Numbered from the stretch's first letter, positions 1 to 8,594 are shown. The stretch: DNA of 64,000 nt from Candidatus Goldiibacteriota bacterium HGW-Goldbacteria-1 (GCA_002839855.1 PGYV01000015.1:30882-94881), one strand, 5' to 3'. The notes: a model not told the origin generated them from the sequence alone. Program-made: numbers and translations.

Positions 1-1
1 G

Positions 2-220
2 GCAAGGGTTTTTAAATTGTACGGGCATAATATTAATGAACTTGCGTCCCGGGCGGAATTAAGGCCGGACGGCAGGGTGCTGGTAATACTTGCGGAAACT
101 GACCCGTGCCAGGGGCTTTCTTTATTAAGCGCGAATGCGCCCAAACTTCATTACTTAAGGTTTAAAAGCGCTGAAGAAAAAGCTAAATACGAAGAAGTGT
201 TAAAGGGTATGGTGGAATAA
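2..220 (+). CDS. Transketolase, N-terminal subunit (3' end only)
   Basis: The frame is open to the window edge, so this is the C-terminal part of a gene that starts upstream. The visible residues include LYGHNINEL followed by a stretch rich in 'ILAETDPCQGLSLL' and 'APKLHYLRF', which fits the end of the thiamine-diphosphate-binding half of split transketolases. The stop codon overlaps the ATG of the next gene by one base (TAATG), and that gene encodes the other half, so the two are translationally coupled. In split transketolases the two chains together move two-carbon ketol units between sugar phosphates. The subunit identity rests mostly on its partner; the fragment is too short for domain proof. 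Confidence 0.75.
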   Translation, partial: ARVFKLYGHNINELASRAELRPDGRVLVILAETDPCQGLSLLSANAPKLHYLRFKSAEEKAKYEEVLKGMVE

Positions 221-1227
221 TGGAAATTCTATCACGCGTACATCAGAAAAATCTTGTGTCCTGGGCAAGGGACAGGGAAAATGTCCTTGTATTGTCCGCG
301 GACCTTACAGGTTCGTGCGAAGCTGACCTTTTCAGGGACACGTATCCGTCGCGTTTTATTTCCTGCGGAATTGCGGAGCAGAATATGATGTCGGTTGCCG
401 GAGGCCTTGCAAGGGAAGGGTTTATACCTTTAGTTCATACATTCGCGGTTTTTATTTACAGAAGGGCTTATGACCAGATTGCGATGTCTGTGGCATATCC
501 CAACCTTCCCGTTAAAATGTTTGGTTTTCTTCCCGGAATTGTAACGCCGGGCGGCGCCACGCATCAGGCAATTGAAGACGTATCTGTAATGAGGGCGCTG
601 CCAAATATGACAATACTTGAAACAGGGGACGCCACAGATGTGGAAAGCGTGCTTGATGTAATGAGAAATGTTAACGGCCCGGTTTATATCAGAATGTTAA
701 GAGGCGAACTGCCGCGCCTTTTTTCCGCGGATGAGCCCATGAAGTTTGACACGCCCAGAATAGTAAGCAAAGGTACGGATGTGACAATAATATCATCGGG
801 TATTTGCACGGAAGAAACCCTGCGCGCATGTGCGGCTATGAAGAAAAAAGGGGTGTCTGTAAATCACGTGCATGTTTCCACGTTGAAACCATTTAATAAT
901 AAAATGTACGCGGACATAATTAATACCGGTAAATACGGAGTTATAACGGTTGAAAATCATACTACTACCGGCGGTCTGGGTACAATAGTTGCGGAAAAAG
1001 CCGTAGCCTGCGGTATTAATAAAAGAATGGCAAGGCTGGGTTTAAGGGATACCTTTACACACGGCGCAAGCAGGCCATATCTTATGAAAGAGCACGGCTT
1101 TGATGCCGCTGCGATAATACATGCTGTGGAGAAACTGACAGGAAATAAGCTGAATATTTCCGATGATGAACTTGCTAAAGTCAGGATAGAAGCTGTTCAT
1201 TCCGAAGCAAAAGCCGAAGGCCTTTAA
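220..1227 (+). CDS. Transketolase, C-terminal subunit
   Basis: The 335-residue protein has the pyrimidine-binding and C-terminal domains of transketolase but no N-terminal TPP domain, as in archaeal-type split enzymes. Visible markers are the ISCGIAEQNM motif near residue 50, whose Glu contacts the thiamine cofactor, and a TPGGATHQAIED stretch near residue 110 matching the conserved His-containing loop. The C-terminal domain follows from about residue 190. It pairs with the preceding gene, with which it overlaps by one base. The expected role is cytosolic pentose-phosphate interconversion. The downstream neighbours (SMR exporter, RuBisCO-like protein) raise the possibility of a more specialised sugar-phosphate role, but that is inference. 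Confidence 0.9.
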   Translation: MEILSRVHQKNLVSWARDRENVLVLSADLTGSCEADLFRDTYPSRFISCGIAEQNMMSVAGGLAREGFIPLVHTFAVFIYRRAYDQIAMSVAYPNLPVKMFGFLPGIVTPGGATHQAIEDVSVMRALPNMTILETGDATDVESVLDVMRNVNGPVYIRMLRGELPRLFSADEPMKFDTPRIVSKGTDVTIISSGICTEETLRACAAMKKKGVSVNHVHVSTLKPFNNKMYADIINTGKYGVITVENHTTTGGLGTIVAEKAVACGINKRMARLGLRDTFTHGASRPYLMKEHGFDAAAIIHAVEKLTGNKLNISDDELAKVRIEAVHSEAKAEGL

Positions 1228-1257
1228 CAAATACCGTTAAAAAATCAGGAGAACACT

Positions 1258-1575
1258 ATGGACTGGATAATTCTGTTTATTGCAGGCATATTTGAAACGG
1301 CGTGGGCGCTGACACTTAAATACACGCAGGGATTTACAAAACCCATGTTCAGCGTGATTACCGTTATTTTTATGGTAATAAGTTTCTTTCTGCTTTCATA
1401 CGCGTTAAAGACAATTCCGGTGGGCACGGCATACGCGGTGTGGACGGGAATCGGAGCGCTTGGCGTGGCAATTATCGGTATAGTGTTTTTGGCAGAGCCT
1501 GTTAACGCCATGCGTATTATCAGCCTGCTATTGGTGGTGGCCGGTGTTGCCGGATTAAGGCTGGCGGGAAAATAG
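1258..1575 (+). CDS. SMR-family exporter, Gdx/SugE type
   Basis: A 105-residue protein with four predicted membrane helices, the standard length of small multidrug resistance transporters. It carries the membrane-embedded Glu in helix 1 (GIFETAW, residue 14) and the family signature PVGTAYAVWTGIGA around residues 59-72. The overall sequence, including LKYTQGF after helix 1, looks like the SugE/Gdx subgroup, whose characterised members export guanidinium in exchange for protons. An AGGAG ribosome site sits just before the ATG. I saw no guanidine riboswitch; only 30 bases separate it from the transketolase gene, so it is probably cotranscribed. Whether it exports guanidinium here or another cation is not shown by sequence. 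Confidence 0.88.
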   Translation: MDWIILFIAGIFETAWALTLKYTQGFTKPMFSVITVIFMVISFFLLSYALKTIPVGTAYAVWTGIGALGVAIIGIVFLAEPVNAMRIISLLLVVAGVAGLRLAGK

Positions 1576-2693
1576 TGGATAAGACAAAATGGTTTACCGC
1601 GCAGTACGCCATTACCGCGGGGAATATGGCGGAGGCTAAAGAGCGCGCTTTTGATATCTGCGTGGAGCAGACTGTTGAATTTCCTTATGACCTGATAAAG
1701 AAAAAAAGTATCAAAGAAAATATTGTCGGAAAAATAAGTTCTTTAAGTGAGATTAAAAAAGGTTTTTATAAAGCGGAAATATTATTTCCGTCTGCCGCGG
1801 CGGGTAATGAATTAACCCAGCTTTTAAATGTCCTGTTCGGCAATATCAGCATAAAACCCGGAATCAGACTTGAAAGATTTAATCTTACAGGCGCCATGTC
1901 AAAAACTTTTAGCGGCCCGCGTTTCGGGGTTAAAGGGATAAAAAAAATAACCGGCAATAAAAAACGCCCGCTTGTATGTTCCGCTTTAAAGCCAATGGGA
2001 ACAAGTGTTAAAGAACTGGCGGAACTTGCATATAAATTTGCGCTTGGCGGAATAGACATCATTAAAGACGACCATGGCCTTGCTGATCAGAAATTTTCAC
2101 CTTTTAATGAAAGGGTAAAAAGGTGCACGGAAGCGGTCAGGAAAGCAAATAAGCAGACCGGATACAATACGGTATATATGCCAAATGTTACAGGGGACGG
2201 GGCAGAGACTTTAAAGAGGGCAAAGTTTGCGTCAAAGTGCGGAGCAGGCGCGGTAATAATTTCAGGGGCGCTTTCAGGTTTTGCTTCCATTTTTGAAGTA
2301 TCGAAGGATACTAAAGTAAACGTGCCTGTCTTTTTTCACCCGGCTTTTGCCGGCAGTTTTACATCATGCCAAAATTCTGGTATAAGCCATTATGCCCTGT
2401 ACGGGCAGCTTACAAGGCTGTCAGGCGCGGACGCGGCTATCTTTCCAAGCTACGGCGGACGGTTTTCTTTTTCAAAAGAGGAATGCAGAAGCATTGTTAA
2501 TGGCTGTACTGATAAATTTGGGAAAGCAAAGTCCATCATGCCGGCGCCGGGCGGCGGTATGACGGTTGAACGCGCGGCAGAACTTAAGCAATTCTACGGT
2601 AATGATGCTGTATTTCTTATCGGCGGGGGATTATTCAGGCACAGTGATGATATAACCAAAAGCGTAAGGGATTTCATTTCCTGTTTAATATAA
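1575..2693 (+). CDS. RuBisCO-like protein (form IV type)
   Basis: This 372-residue protein has a short N-terminal ferredoxin-like domain (EQTVEFP at 31-37) and the RuBisCO TIM barrel. The active-site strand reads GGIDIIKDDHGLADQ: the Lys that is carbamylated in true RuBisCO (K164) and the following Asp pair are kept, but the metal-ligand Glu is His167. The first catalytic-base motif is reduced to LKPMG (K139 kept, second Lys lost), and HPAFAG (255-260) replaces the usual His motif. I found no loop-6 Lys. It therefore should not fix CO2 but may enolise or decarboxylate a sugar-acid phosphate, as known RuBisCO-like enzymes do. It starts at a GTG that overlaps the SMR stop codon by one base, placing it in the transketolase operon. 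The substrate is unknown. Confidence 0.85.
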   Translation: MDKTKWFTAQYAITAGNMAEAKERAFDICVEQTVEFPYDLIKKKSIKENIVGKISSLSEIKKGFYKAEILFPSAAAGNELTQLLNVLFGNISIKPGIRLERFNLTGAMSKTFSGPRFGVKGIKKITGNKKRPLVCSALKPMGTSVKELAELAYKFALGGIDIIKDDHGLADQKFSPFNERVKRCTEAVRKANKQTGYNTVYMPNVTGDGAETLKRAKFASKCGAGAVIISGALSGFASIFEVSKDTKVNVPVFFHPAFAGSFTSCQNSGISHYALYGQLTRLSGADAAIFPSYGGRFSFSKEECRSIVNGCTDKFGKAKSIMPAPGGGMTVERAAELKQFYGNDAVFLIGGGLFRHSDDITKSVRDFISCLI

Positions 2694-2715
2694 TCCGTGT
2701 CTTGGGGGCAGATAT

Positions 2716-2731
2716 ATGACCGGGTGGTCAT
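2716..2731. promoter_or_regulatory. Upstream TetR operator, imperfect palindrome
   Basis: The 16-bp site has arms ATGACC and GGTCAT separated by GGGT. It lies just upstream of the -35 box of the promoter for the TetR gene and shares both arms with the perfect site downstream, so the two are probably bound by the same dimeric repressor. Seen directly; binding by the adjacent TetR protein is inference. Confidence 0.7.
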
Positions 2732-2738
2732 TTAATTG

Positions 2739-2767
2739 TTGACTTTTTAATTGAAATCTTGTATAAA
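2739..2767 (+). promoter_or_regulatory. Sigma-70-type promoter of the TetR/export operon
   Basis: TTGACT (-35, 2739-2744) and TATAAA (-10, 2762-2767) are separated by 17 bp. The predicted start point falls near 2774, at the edge of the downstream perfect palindrome. The promoter is thus bracketed by two operators, a classic arrangement for negative autoregulation. Confidence 0.75.
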
Positions 2768-2773
2768 TCATTT

Positions 2774-2791
2774 AATGACCACGTGGTCATT
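2774..2791. promoter_or_regulatory. Downstream TetR operator, perfect 18-bp palindrome
   Basis: AATGACCACGTGGTCATT is its own reverse complement. It covers the predicted transcription start and ends one base before the GGAGG ribosome site, so a bound repressor would block initiation. The shared ATGACC/GGTCAT arms link it to the site at 2716-2731. Confidence 0.78.
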
Positions 2792-2801
2792 GGAGGATTG
2801 A

Positions 2802-3449
2802 TTGCCAAAGATACAGGAAAAGCACTTATTTAAAAGGTTAAGCCCGGACAAACAGGAGCGCATAATGCATGCCTGTATAGACGAGTTCGCCAAAGCCGGA
2901 TATACCAATGCTTCCACCAATAAAATGGCAAAGGCGGCGGGAATTTCAAAAGGCAGCCTTTTTAAGTACTTTTCCAGCAAGAAAGAGTTATATGTTGAAG
3001 TTATAGACCACATTCTGGAGGATTTTTTTGGTTATGTACAGTCCAAGGATTACTATCTGGAAGAGAAAGACATTCTTGAAAGGCTGAAACTGGTAACCAA
3101 AGAGACATATTCTTTTTTCAGGAAGAAGACAAGCCTGTTTAAGGTGCTTATGCGGGTTAAGACCGAGGGCGGAATGAATGTTATGGAACATTTGAAAGAG
3201 CGCTGGGAGCCGAAGGTCGCGTTTTTTTACGGCAGGTTTTTTTCAGGCGTTGATTTTTCAAAGCTGGCTTTGTCACAGGAAGAATTTATCAGGCTCTGGA
3301 ACTGGATAGATTACGCGATAGATTCGGAAGTGCTTTCGGATTTAGGCGGCGAGTTTACAATGGATGACATAGAAGCTGCCTACGAAAACAGGCTTGGGCT
3401 TATTTACAGGGTTTTTAAAGACGGAATATATAAAAAGGAGAAAAAATAA
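2802..3449 (+). CDS. TetR-family transcriptional repressor
   Basis: A 215-residue protein with an N-terminal TetR helix-turn-helix (about residues 15-62; GYTNASTNKMAKAAGISKGSL is followed by a FKYFSSKKELY tail) and a variable ligand-binding C-terminal domain. The start is a TTG placed five bases after GGAGG; no ATG is available there. Its promoter is flanked by two palindromes that match TetR operator geometry, so it very likely represses itself and the five export genes behind it. The next gene overlaps its stop by one base. The inducer is unknown; given the downstream genes, an envelope stress or lipid-like ligand is plausible but unproven. Confidence 0.88.
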   Translation: MPKIQEKHLFKRLSPDKQERIMHACIDEFAKAGYTNASTNKMAKAAGISKGSLFKYFSSKKELYVEVIDHILEDFFGYVQSKDYYLEEKDILERLKLVTKETYSFFRKKTSLFKVLMRVKTEGGMNVMEHLKERWEPKVAFFYGRFFSGVDFSKLALSQEEFIRLWNWIDYAIDSEVLSDLGGEFTMDDIEAAYENRLGLIYRVFKDGIYKKEKK

Positions 3450-4681
3450 TGTTTTTCTTTCTTAAACTTGCTTATGGGAATATCACCAAGAATCTAAGGA
3501 ATTCGCTTACGATTATTATTGCGGTTTTTATCAGCGTGTTTTTCATGGAGTTTACAGTCGGGTATATGGACGGTTTTAAAATGAAGCTTTTAAAAGAAGG
3601 CCTTGATCTGGTGGGACACGTAAAAATATATAACAAAATGTATAAAGAGAACCTTGATTTTTCGCCCGTGGAATACAATATCCCCATTAACGACGGGTTA
3701 ATGAAAAAAATTAAAGATATCCCGGGTTTTAAGGATGTAAGGGCGGAAATAAATTTTGGAGTGCTTGCAAGCACCGGAGATTTAAGCCAGGAAACACTGG
3801 TTAAGGCAATAGACCTTTCCCGAAAGGATGAAGTTTACGCTCCGCGCGTGAAGAATATCAGGCAGGGCAGGTATCCTTCGGCTGAAAATGAAATAGCCAT
3901 CGGTTATAAAATGGCTCAGATACTGAAAGTTAAAGAAGGGGATTCTTTAGTGCTTTTTGGGCTGGACAGTTACGGCGGTATGAACGCCGTGGAAGGCGTG
4001 ATTACCGGAATATTTAATAACTTTAATCCGCCGGAAGATGAAAAACTTATATTGTGTTCGCTTGAACTGGCGCAGAGATTTCTTGGAATAGAAGGCACGG
4101 CAACAGAACTGTTTGTTAATCTAAATGACTCGCTTGCCGCCAAAGACGCGGCAAAGGCGTTAAGGGAAAAACTTCCGCCTGAATATACCGTGAATTCATG
4201 GGAAGACGAACAGCCTATGCTTGTATACGCTTTTCAGTCTATGGATGTCGCGACATTTATGATATGCGCTATTATTCTTGTGGCCGCGGCTTTCGGCATA
4301 GTAAATTCTTTCCTTATGAACATTATGGGAAGGATGCCGGAATTCGGAGTGCTGCGCGCAATGGGCGTGTCCAGGATGCAGCTTGTGCTTATGATTTTGT
4401 CGGAATCTTTCGCGCTTGGACTTATCGGGACGGCGGCAGGCATGCTGCCCGCTGTGGCGATTGTGGCTTATTTTCAGAAGCACCCCATTAATTATGAAAA
4501 AATGGGAGATATGATGGAAAGCATGGGCGGTATAGACGCGATGATAGGGACAGCGCTTACATTTGAATCCGCAGCGGCTGTTTTTGTGACCGGTGTGCTT
4601 ATATCTGTGGCGGCTTCGCTGTATCCGGCTTTATCGGCAGCGCGCAGAAAACCTGTAGAGATACTGAGGGTGCTTGAATGA
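3449..4681 (+). CDS. ABC transporter permease, LolC/LolE/MacB type (first)
   Basis: This 410-residue protein has the FtsX/MacB membrane topology: a helix near residues 17-38, a large periplasmic domain (about 45-270), then three helices towards the C terminus. The region MPEFGVLRAMGVSRMQ, near residue 300, is the cytoplasmic coupling helix typical of LolCE permeases. It overlaps both neighbours by a few bases and is followed by a second permease, a LolA-like protein, a barrel and a LolD-like ATPase. The set should extract lipoproteins or lipids from the inner membrane rather than pump small molecules. Cargo cannot be told from sequence. Confidence 0.85.
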   Translation: MFFFLKLAYGNITKNLRNSLTIIIAVFISVFFMEFTVGYMDGFKMKLLKEGLDLVGHVKIYNKMYKENLDFSPVEYNIPINDGLMKKIKDIPGFKDVRAEINFGVLASTGDLSQETLVKAIDLSRKDEVYAPRVKNIRQGRYPSAENEIAIGYKMAQILKVKEGDSLVLFGLDSYGGMNAVEGVITGIFNNFNPPEDEKLILCSLELAQRFLGIEGTATELFVNLNDSLAAKDAAKALREKLPPEYTVNSWEDEQPMLVYAFQSMDVATFMICAIILVAAAFGIVNSFLMNIMGRMPEFGVLRAMGVSRMQLVLMILSESFALGLIGTAAGMLPAVAIVAYFQKHPINYEKMGDMMESMGGIDAMIGTALTFESAAAVFVTGVLISVAASLYPALSAARRKPVEILRVLE

Positions 4682-5919
4682 ACAAAAAAACTTTAAAGAT
4701 GGCATTTTTTAACGTAATAAAACACAAAAGGCGCACATTCTTTAATGCGATGACTTTTTCCATAAATATGATCGCGCTAATATTTGTGCTGGGGCTGGTC
4801 CGCGGGCAGTACAACATGATGATAGACAAGACAATAGATTTGCAGGTGGGCCATTTAAAAATATATAAGGAAGGTTACGTTGAAGATAAAAAACGTATTC
4901 CCCTTGATATCGCCATAAGCAATCCGGATGACGTCGTGGAAGATATTCTTAAGGTGGGCAGGGTTAAAGGGGCTGCCAAGCATATAGTAAGCACAGGGAC
5001 ACTAAGCAGCGGCAGCAAGAAAACCGGAATGATGTTTATAGGGATAGATTATGAGAATGAAAAGAAAGTAACAAGCGCTTACGATAAAGTGTCGGGTACG
5101 GCGCTGGGTACTGATGCCGGAATATATATAGGAAAGAAAATGTCGCAGTTGATGCAGATTGAACTCGGCGGCACTATGATGATTTACGCCAGGACAAAGG
5201 ATAATTCCAATAATCTTGTGGATGCCGAAGTTAAAGGCATTTATTCCGCCGGTTTTGAATATATGGAAAAAAATATTGCGGTTGTGCCTTTTGATTTTGC
5301 GTCTGATTATTTAAACATGAACGGCGCGGCAACGGAAATTAAAATCGCGCTTGAGAATAAAAAGTACACGGCGCAGGTTAAAAAAGAGATACAGGAAATA
5401 CTCCTGAATAAGTATCCTTCGCTTATTGTGCGTGACTGGGCGGAAGAAGCGCCGGAAATAATTTTTGCCATTCAGCAGGACTTGGTTGTTTATTCAATCA
5501 TTTTTGCTATCCTGATATTTTTATCTTTTTTTATAATAGTAAACACGCTTACTATAAGCGTGTTTGAACGCACCGCGGAAATAGGGACGTTAAGGGCTAT
5601 TGGGATGCAGAAAAAAGAGATAAAAAATATGTTTCTGGTGGAAGGGCTGATATTGGGTGTTATAGGCGTAATAGTGGGCGGACTTCTTGTGCTTCCTTTG
5701 GTCTATCAGATGAATGTGACAGGTATAGATATGAGCGGAAAAGGGATGGAAGAGCTGTCCATGCCTTTTGATCCTGTTATGAAGGCGATAAGCGAGCCGT
5801 TTGACTGGCTTATATCGGGGCTGATATGCATTATCTCCGCGGCTTTCGGAGCATGGTTTCCCGCTTCGCGCGCCGCAAAGACGGATATAATACACGCGTT
5901 AAAAAGAGGCGTTAAATAA
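4678..5919 (+). CDS. ABC transporter permease, LolC/LolE/MacB type (second)
   Basis: The 413-residue paralogue of the preceding permease has the same layout: one N-terminal helix, a long periplasmic domain and three C-terminal helices. The coupling segment FERTAEIGTLRAIGMQKKEI follows the second helix. The ATG overlaps the preceding TGA (ATGA), indicating coupled translation and a probable heterodimer, as LolC and LolE form. The two permeases clearly differ in their periplasmic domains, which would allow asymmetric recognition of cargo and of the LolA-like carrier encoded next. Confidence 0.85.
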   Translation: MNKKTLKMAFFNVIKHKRRTFFNAMTFSINMIALIFVLGLVRGQYNMMIDKTIDLQVGHLKIYKEGYVEDKKRIPLDIAISNPDDVVEDILKVGRVKGAAKHIVSTGTLSSGSKKTGMMFIGIDYENEKKVTSAYDKVSGTALGTDAGIYIGKKMSQLMQIELGGTMMIYARTKDNSNNLVDAEVKGIYSAGFEYMEKNIAVVPFDFASDYLNMNGAATEIKIALENKKYTAQVKKEIQEILLNKYPSLIVRDWAEEAPEIIFAIQQDLVVYSIIFAILIFLSFFIIVNTLTISVFERTAEIGTLRAIGMQKKEIKNMFLVEGLILGVIGVIVGGLLVLPLVYQMNVTGIDMSGKGMEELSMPFDPVMKAISEPFDWLISGLICIISAAFGAWFPASRAAKTDIIHALKRGVK

Positions 5920-5954
5920 GCGCGGTTTAATGAAAAAATATAACGGAGGACTTT

Positions 5955-6689
5955 ATGAAAAAATTACTGTTTGTCATGGCAGTGCTGCTTGCGGCATCCG
6001 GGCTTTTTGCCGCTGAAGCAAAATATTCAAAAGAACTTGCAAATGAACTTTTAAAATCCACAGATGACTCTTTATATCCGAAGATTTTTAAATCGGTAAT
6101 GAGTATGAAGACAATAAGGCCGGGCAGGAAAGCTTTGTCTTATACGTATCTTATCCACTCTAAGGGCACTGATAAAGCGCTTATGGAAATTACAGCGCCT
6201 GCAAGGGATAAAGGCAAAAAAATACTTATGACAGGCGATAATTTATGGATGTATGTGCCCGCGGTATCCAGGCCTGTGCGTTTAAGTAAAAAGGATTCTT
6301 TTATGGGCAGTTCTTTCAGTAATGAAGACCTTATGAATTCCACGATGGCGGATGATTATGAACCGGTAATAAAAGACAATAAAGGCGACCTGTATCTGCT
6401 TGAACTTACGGCAAAAAGGGCTGATGTAGCTTACGCAAAAATTGAAATATGGGTAAACAGGGCGCTTATGGTGCCGACAGAGGCTTCTTATTACGGCATG
6501 TCCGGCAAACTTATGAAGAGGATGATTTTTGATAAAGTAGGGGAAATGGCCGGCTTGAAAAGGCCGCTTCACATGAAGATGGAAGACGTCCTTGAAAAAG
6601 GCGCGTATACGGAAGTGGATTTTATATCCATGGAAGAATTAAAGTCGCTGCCTGATTACAAGTTTGACCAGACACAGATGGCAAAATAA
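5955..6689 (+). CDS. LolA-like outer-membrane lipoprotein-sorting protein
   Basis: A 244-residue protein with a clear signal peptide (MKKLLFVMAVLLAASGLFA, cleaved about residue 20). The mature part resembles the LolA-like sorting-protein family: a half-open beta barrel with segments such as ILMTGDNLWMYVPAVSRPVR and a following SFSNEDLMNS. Such proteins ferry lipids or lipoproteins across the periplasm. It has its own GGAGG site and lies between two permease genes and a barrel gene, so it is probably the dedicated carrier of this export system rather than the housekeeping LolA. Confidence 0.82.
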   Translation: MKKLLFVMAVLLAASGLFAAEAKYSKELANELLKSTDDSLYPKIFKSVMSMKTIRPGRKALSYTYLIHSKGTDKALMEITAPARDKGKKILMTGDNLWMYVPAVSRPVRLSKKDSFMGSSFSNEDLMNSTMADDYEPVIKDNKGDLYLLELTAKRADVAYAKIEIWVNRALMVPTEASYYGMSGKLMKRMIFDKVGEMAGLKRPLHMKMEDVLEKGAYTEVDFISMEELKSLPDYKFDQTQMAK

Positions 6690-6734
6690 AAACGTTTTTT
6701 TTAATAACAAAAGAATAATATTTTGGAGGAAGTA

Positions 6735-7889
6735 ATGAAAAGGTTATTGTTTTTGTTAATGGTTTTTATTTTTGCGGCTGGGTTAAGCGCGGATGATTTT
6801 GATATGTCTTTGGAATTTGAAAGTTCATACTCCAGGGCGTATTACAGGCAGGCTTTAATAAGCGGGTCTTATCTTATTCCGCAAATGCCTGTGTCTGCCG
6901 TGGCGCAGAAAGCAGAACTGACTCTTACAAAAGAACTTGATGATTTAAAACTGAACTTAAACGGAGAACTGACGCTTAACGAAAGTATTATTAACACTAC
7001 AGTGAACTATGCTTATGCGGTTATGTCAAATGGGCCGTTTACCGCTTCGTTCGGGAAACAGCGGGTAAGATGGGGCACCGGATATATGTGGAATCCGTCT
7101 GATGTACTGCAGCTTCCTAAAAATTCGCTTGACCCTGAAAGTACGGTAGAAGGCACATACAGCGCAAGGCTTGAATATTCAGGGGAGTTTTTTACGCCGT
7201 CAGTAATTGTATCAGCAGTGTCTGCTAATGATGAAGGCGGGCTGCCAAATTCCGTATCGTATGCTTTTCAGCTTTATAAACTTGTTGGCACTGCGGATAT
7301 CTTTATTAACGGCGCGTATCTGAAAGATTACGTGGAAAGCATAGGCGCGGCTGTTTCCTGGGACGCTGATATTTTTGTGGTTAATCTGGAAGGCGCGGCA
7401 ATCAGATACCGGTCAAATGCGCCCAATATCATGCACGTTTTAAAGCCGTCTGATTCGGGAAAAATACTTCCCGGGATAACCGCCGGGCTTTCAAAAAGGC
7501 TGTCGGATTCATTTTTCATTTCCGCTGAATATTATTATAACGGCTGGGGGTTGAACAACGCGGATTATGCCGCGGCCGCGGCAGGGGTAATAGATAATGA
7601 TACTTACATGTCAATTTCCCGCGGGCTTATGGCGTGGCCAAAACGCCATTATGCCGGTGCAAGTTTAAGTTATACGTGGCTTGATACAATTACTTTAACA
7701 GCCACCGGTATTTACGGCGCGGATGACGGGGCGTTTTATGCTTTTCCCGCGCTTGTATGGAACCCTTCCGAGAATTACGGCTTTACCGCGGAATTTTTGT
7801 ATAATTTCTGCGATTCAAGAAGCGCGCAGGGAGTGCTGTTAAACCCGGTGCGTTCGGTTTTAAATCTGAAGTTTAATGCATACTTCTAA
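6735..7889 (+). CDS. Outer-membrane beta-barrel protein of the export operon
   Basis: I place the start at the ATG five bases after GGAGGA, giving a 384-residue precursor with a signal peptide (RLLFLLMVFIFAAGLSA). An upstream TTG would overlap the ribosome site. The rest is alternating polar/aromatic strands ending in Phe (FNAYF), typical of an outer-membrane barrel. The motif GKQRVRWGTGYMWNPSDVL resembles DUF1302-type barrels, which often accompany LolA-like proteins and lipid transporters. It is likely the outer-membrane component of the transporter encoded around it; family assignment is tentative. Confidence 0.7.
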   Translation: MKRLLFLLMVFIFAAGLSADDFDMSLEFESSYSRAYYRQALISGSYLIPQMPVSAVAQKAELTLTKELDDLKLNLNGELTLNESIINTTVNYAYAVMSNGPFTASFGKQRVRWGTGYMWNPSDVLQLPKNSLDPESTVEGTYSARLEYSGEFFTPSVIVSAVSANDEGGLPNSVSYAFQLYKLVGTADIFINGAYLKDYVESIGAAVSWDADIFVVNLEGAAIRYRSNAPNIMHVLKPSDSGKILPGITAGLSKRLSDSFFISAEYYYNGWGLNNADYAAAAAGVIDNDTYMSISRGLMAWPKRHYAGASLSYTWLDTITLTATGIYGADDGAFYAFPALVWNPSENYGFTAEFLYNFCDSRSAQGVLLNPVRSVLNLKFNAYF

Positions 7890-7900
7890 GAGGTGAAAAA

Positions 7901-8584
7901 ATGGGAAATATAATTGAAATTAAAGATGCAAAAAAGGATTACCAGCTGGGCAAAACTACAGTATCCGCGTTAAAAGGCGTTAATCTGGAGGTTAAAGAAG
8001 GCGAATTTATGTCAATTGTGGGGCCTTCCGGTTCCGGCAAGACCACGCTTTTGAATCTTATAGGGTGCCTTGATTCGCCAACAAGCGGGTTTGTAAAACT
8101 TTTTGGAAACCATGATGTTTCCAAACTTACAGACAAACAGGCAACAGAGCTAAGGCGCGACAAGATAGGTTTTATCTTTCAGACGTTTAACTTAATACCG
8201 GTTTTAAACGTATCTGAGAATATAGAATTCCCGTTAATAATACAGGGCGTAAAAACCGAAGAAAGAAAAAAGAGAGTGGCGCAAATAATAGAAGACGTGG
8301 GCTTACAGGAATTTGTGGGGCATAAGCCCGATGAACTTTCCGGCGGGCAGCGTCAGCGCATAGCAGTTGCGCGCGCCCTTATAACAAATCCGAAATTGGT
8401 ACTTGCGGATGAACCCACGGCAAACCTTGACAAAGAAAACGGCCTTAACATTCTTGCTATCATGAAGCACATGAACGAAGAACACGGCGTGACGTTTGTA
8501 TTTTCCACCCACGACCAGCGCGTAATGGAACACGCCAAAAGGGTGGTTGTCCTGGAAGACGGGGTAGTGACAGGGGACAAGTAA
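7901..8584 (+). CDS. ABC transporter ATPase, LolD/MacB type
   Basis: This 227-residue ATPase has Walker A GPSGSGKTT (about 43-51), the signature LSGGQRQRIAVARAL, Walker B LVLADEPTANLD and an H-loop STHD. Length and sequence match the LolD/MacB/FtsE clade that powers permeases of the type encoded upstream. AGAGGTG precedes the ATG by a few bases, and the gene lies 11 bases after the barrel gene, closing the TetR-led operon. It probably energises release of cargo from the two-permease complex to the LolA-like carrier. Confidence 0.92.
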   Translation: MGNIIEIKDAKKDYQLGKTTVSALKGVNLEVKEGEFMSIVGPSGSGKTTLLNLIGCLDSPTSGFVKLFGNHDVSKLTDKQATELRRDKIGFIFQTFNLIPVLNVSENIEFPLIIQGVKTEERKKRVAQIIEDVGLQEFVGHKPDELSGGQRQRIAVARALITNPKLVLADEPTANLDKENGLNILAIMKHMNEEHGVTFVFSTHDQRVMEHAKRVVVLEDGVVTGDK

Positions 8585-8594
8585 TAAGTAACAA

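Noticed and set aside
1228..1257. Guanidine riboswitch before the Gdx-type gene
   Set aside because: Only 30 bases lie between the genes, too short for any known guanidine riboswitch class, and no matching hairpins are visible.
4196..4491. Overlapping open frames on both strands inside the first permease gene
   Set aside because: Shadows of the permease coding sequence; no start signals or domain features.
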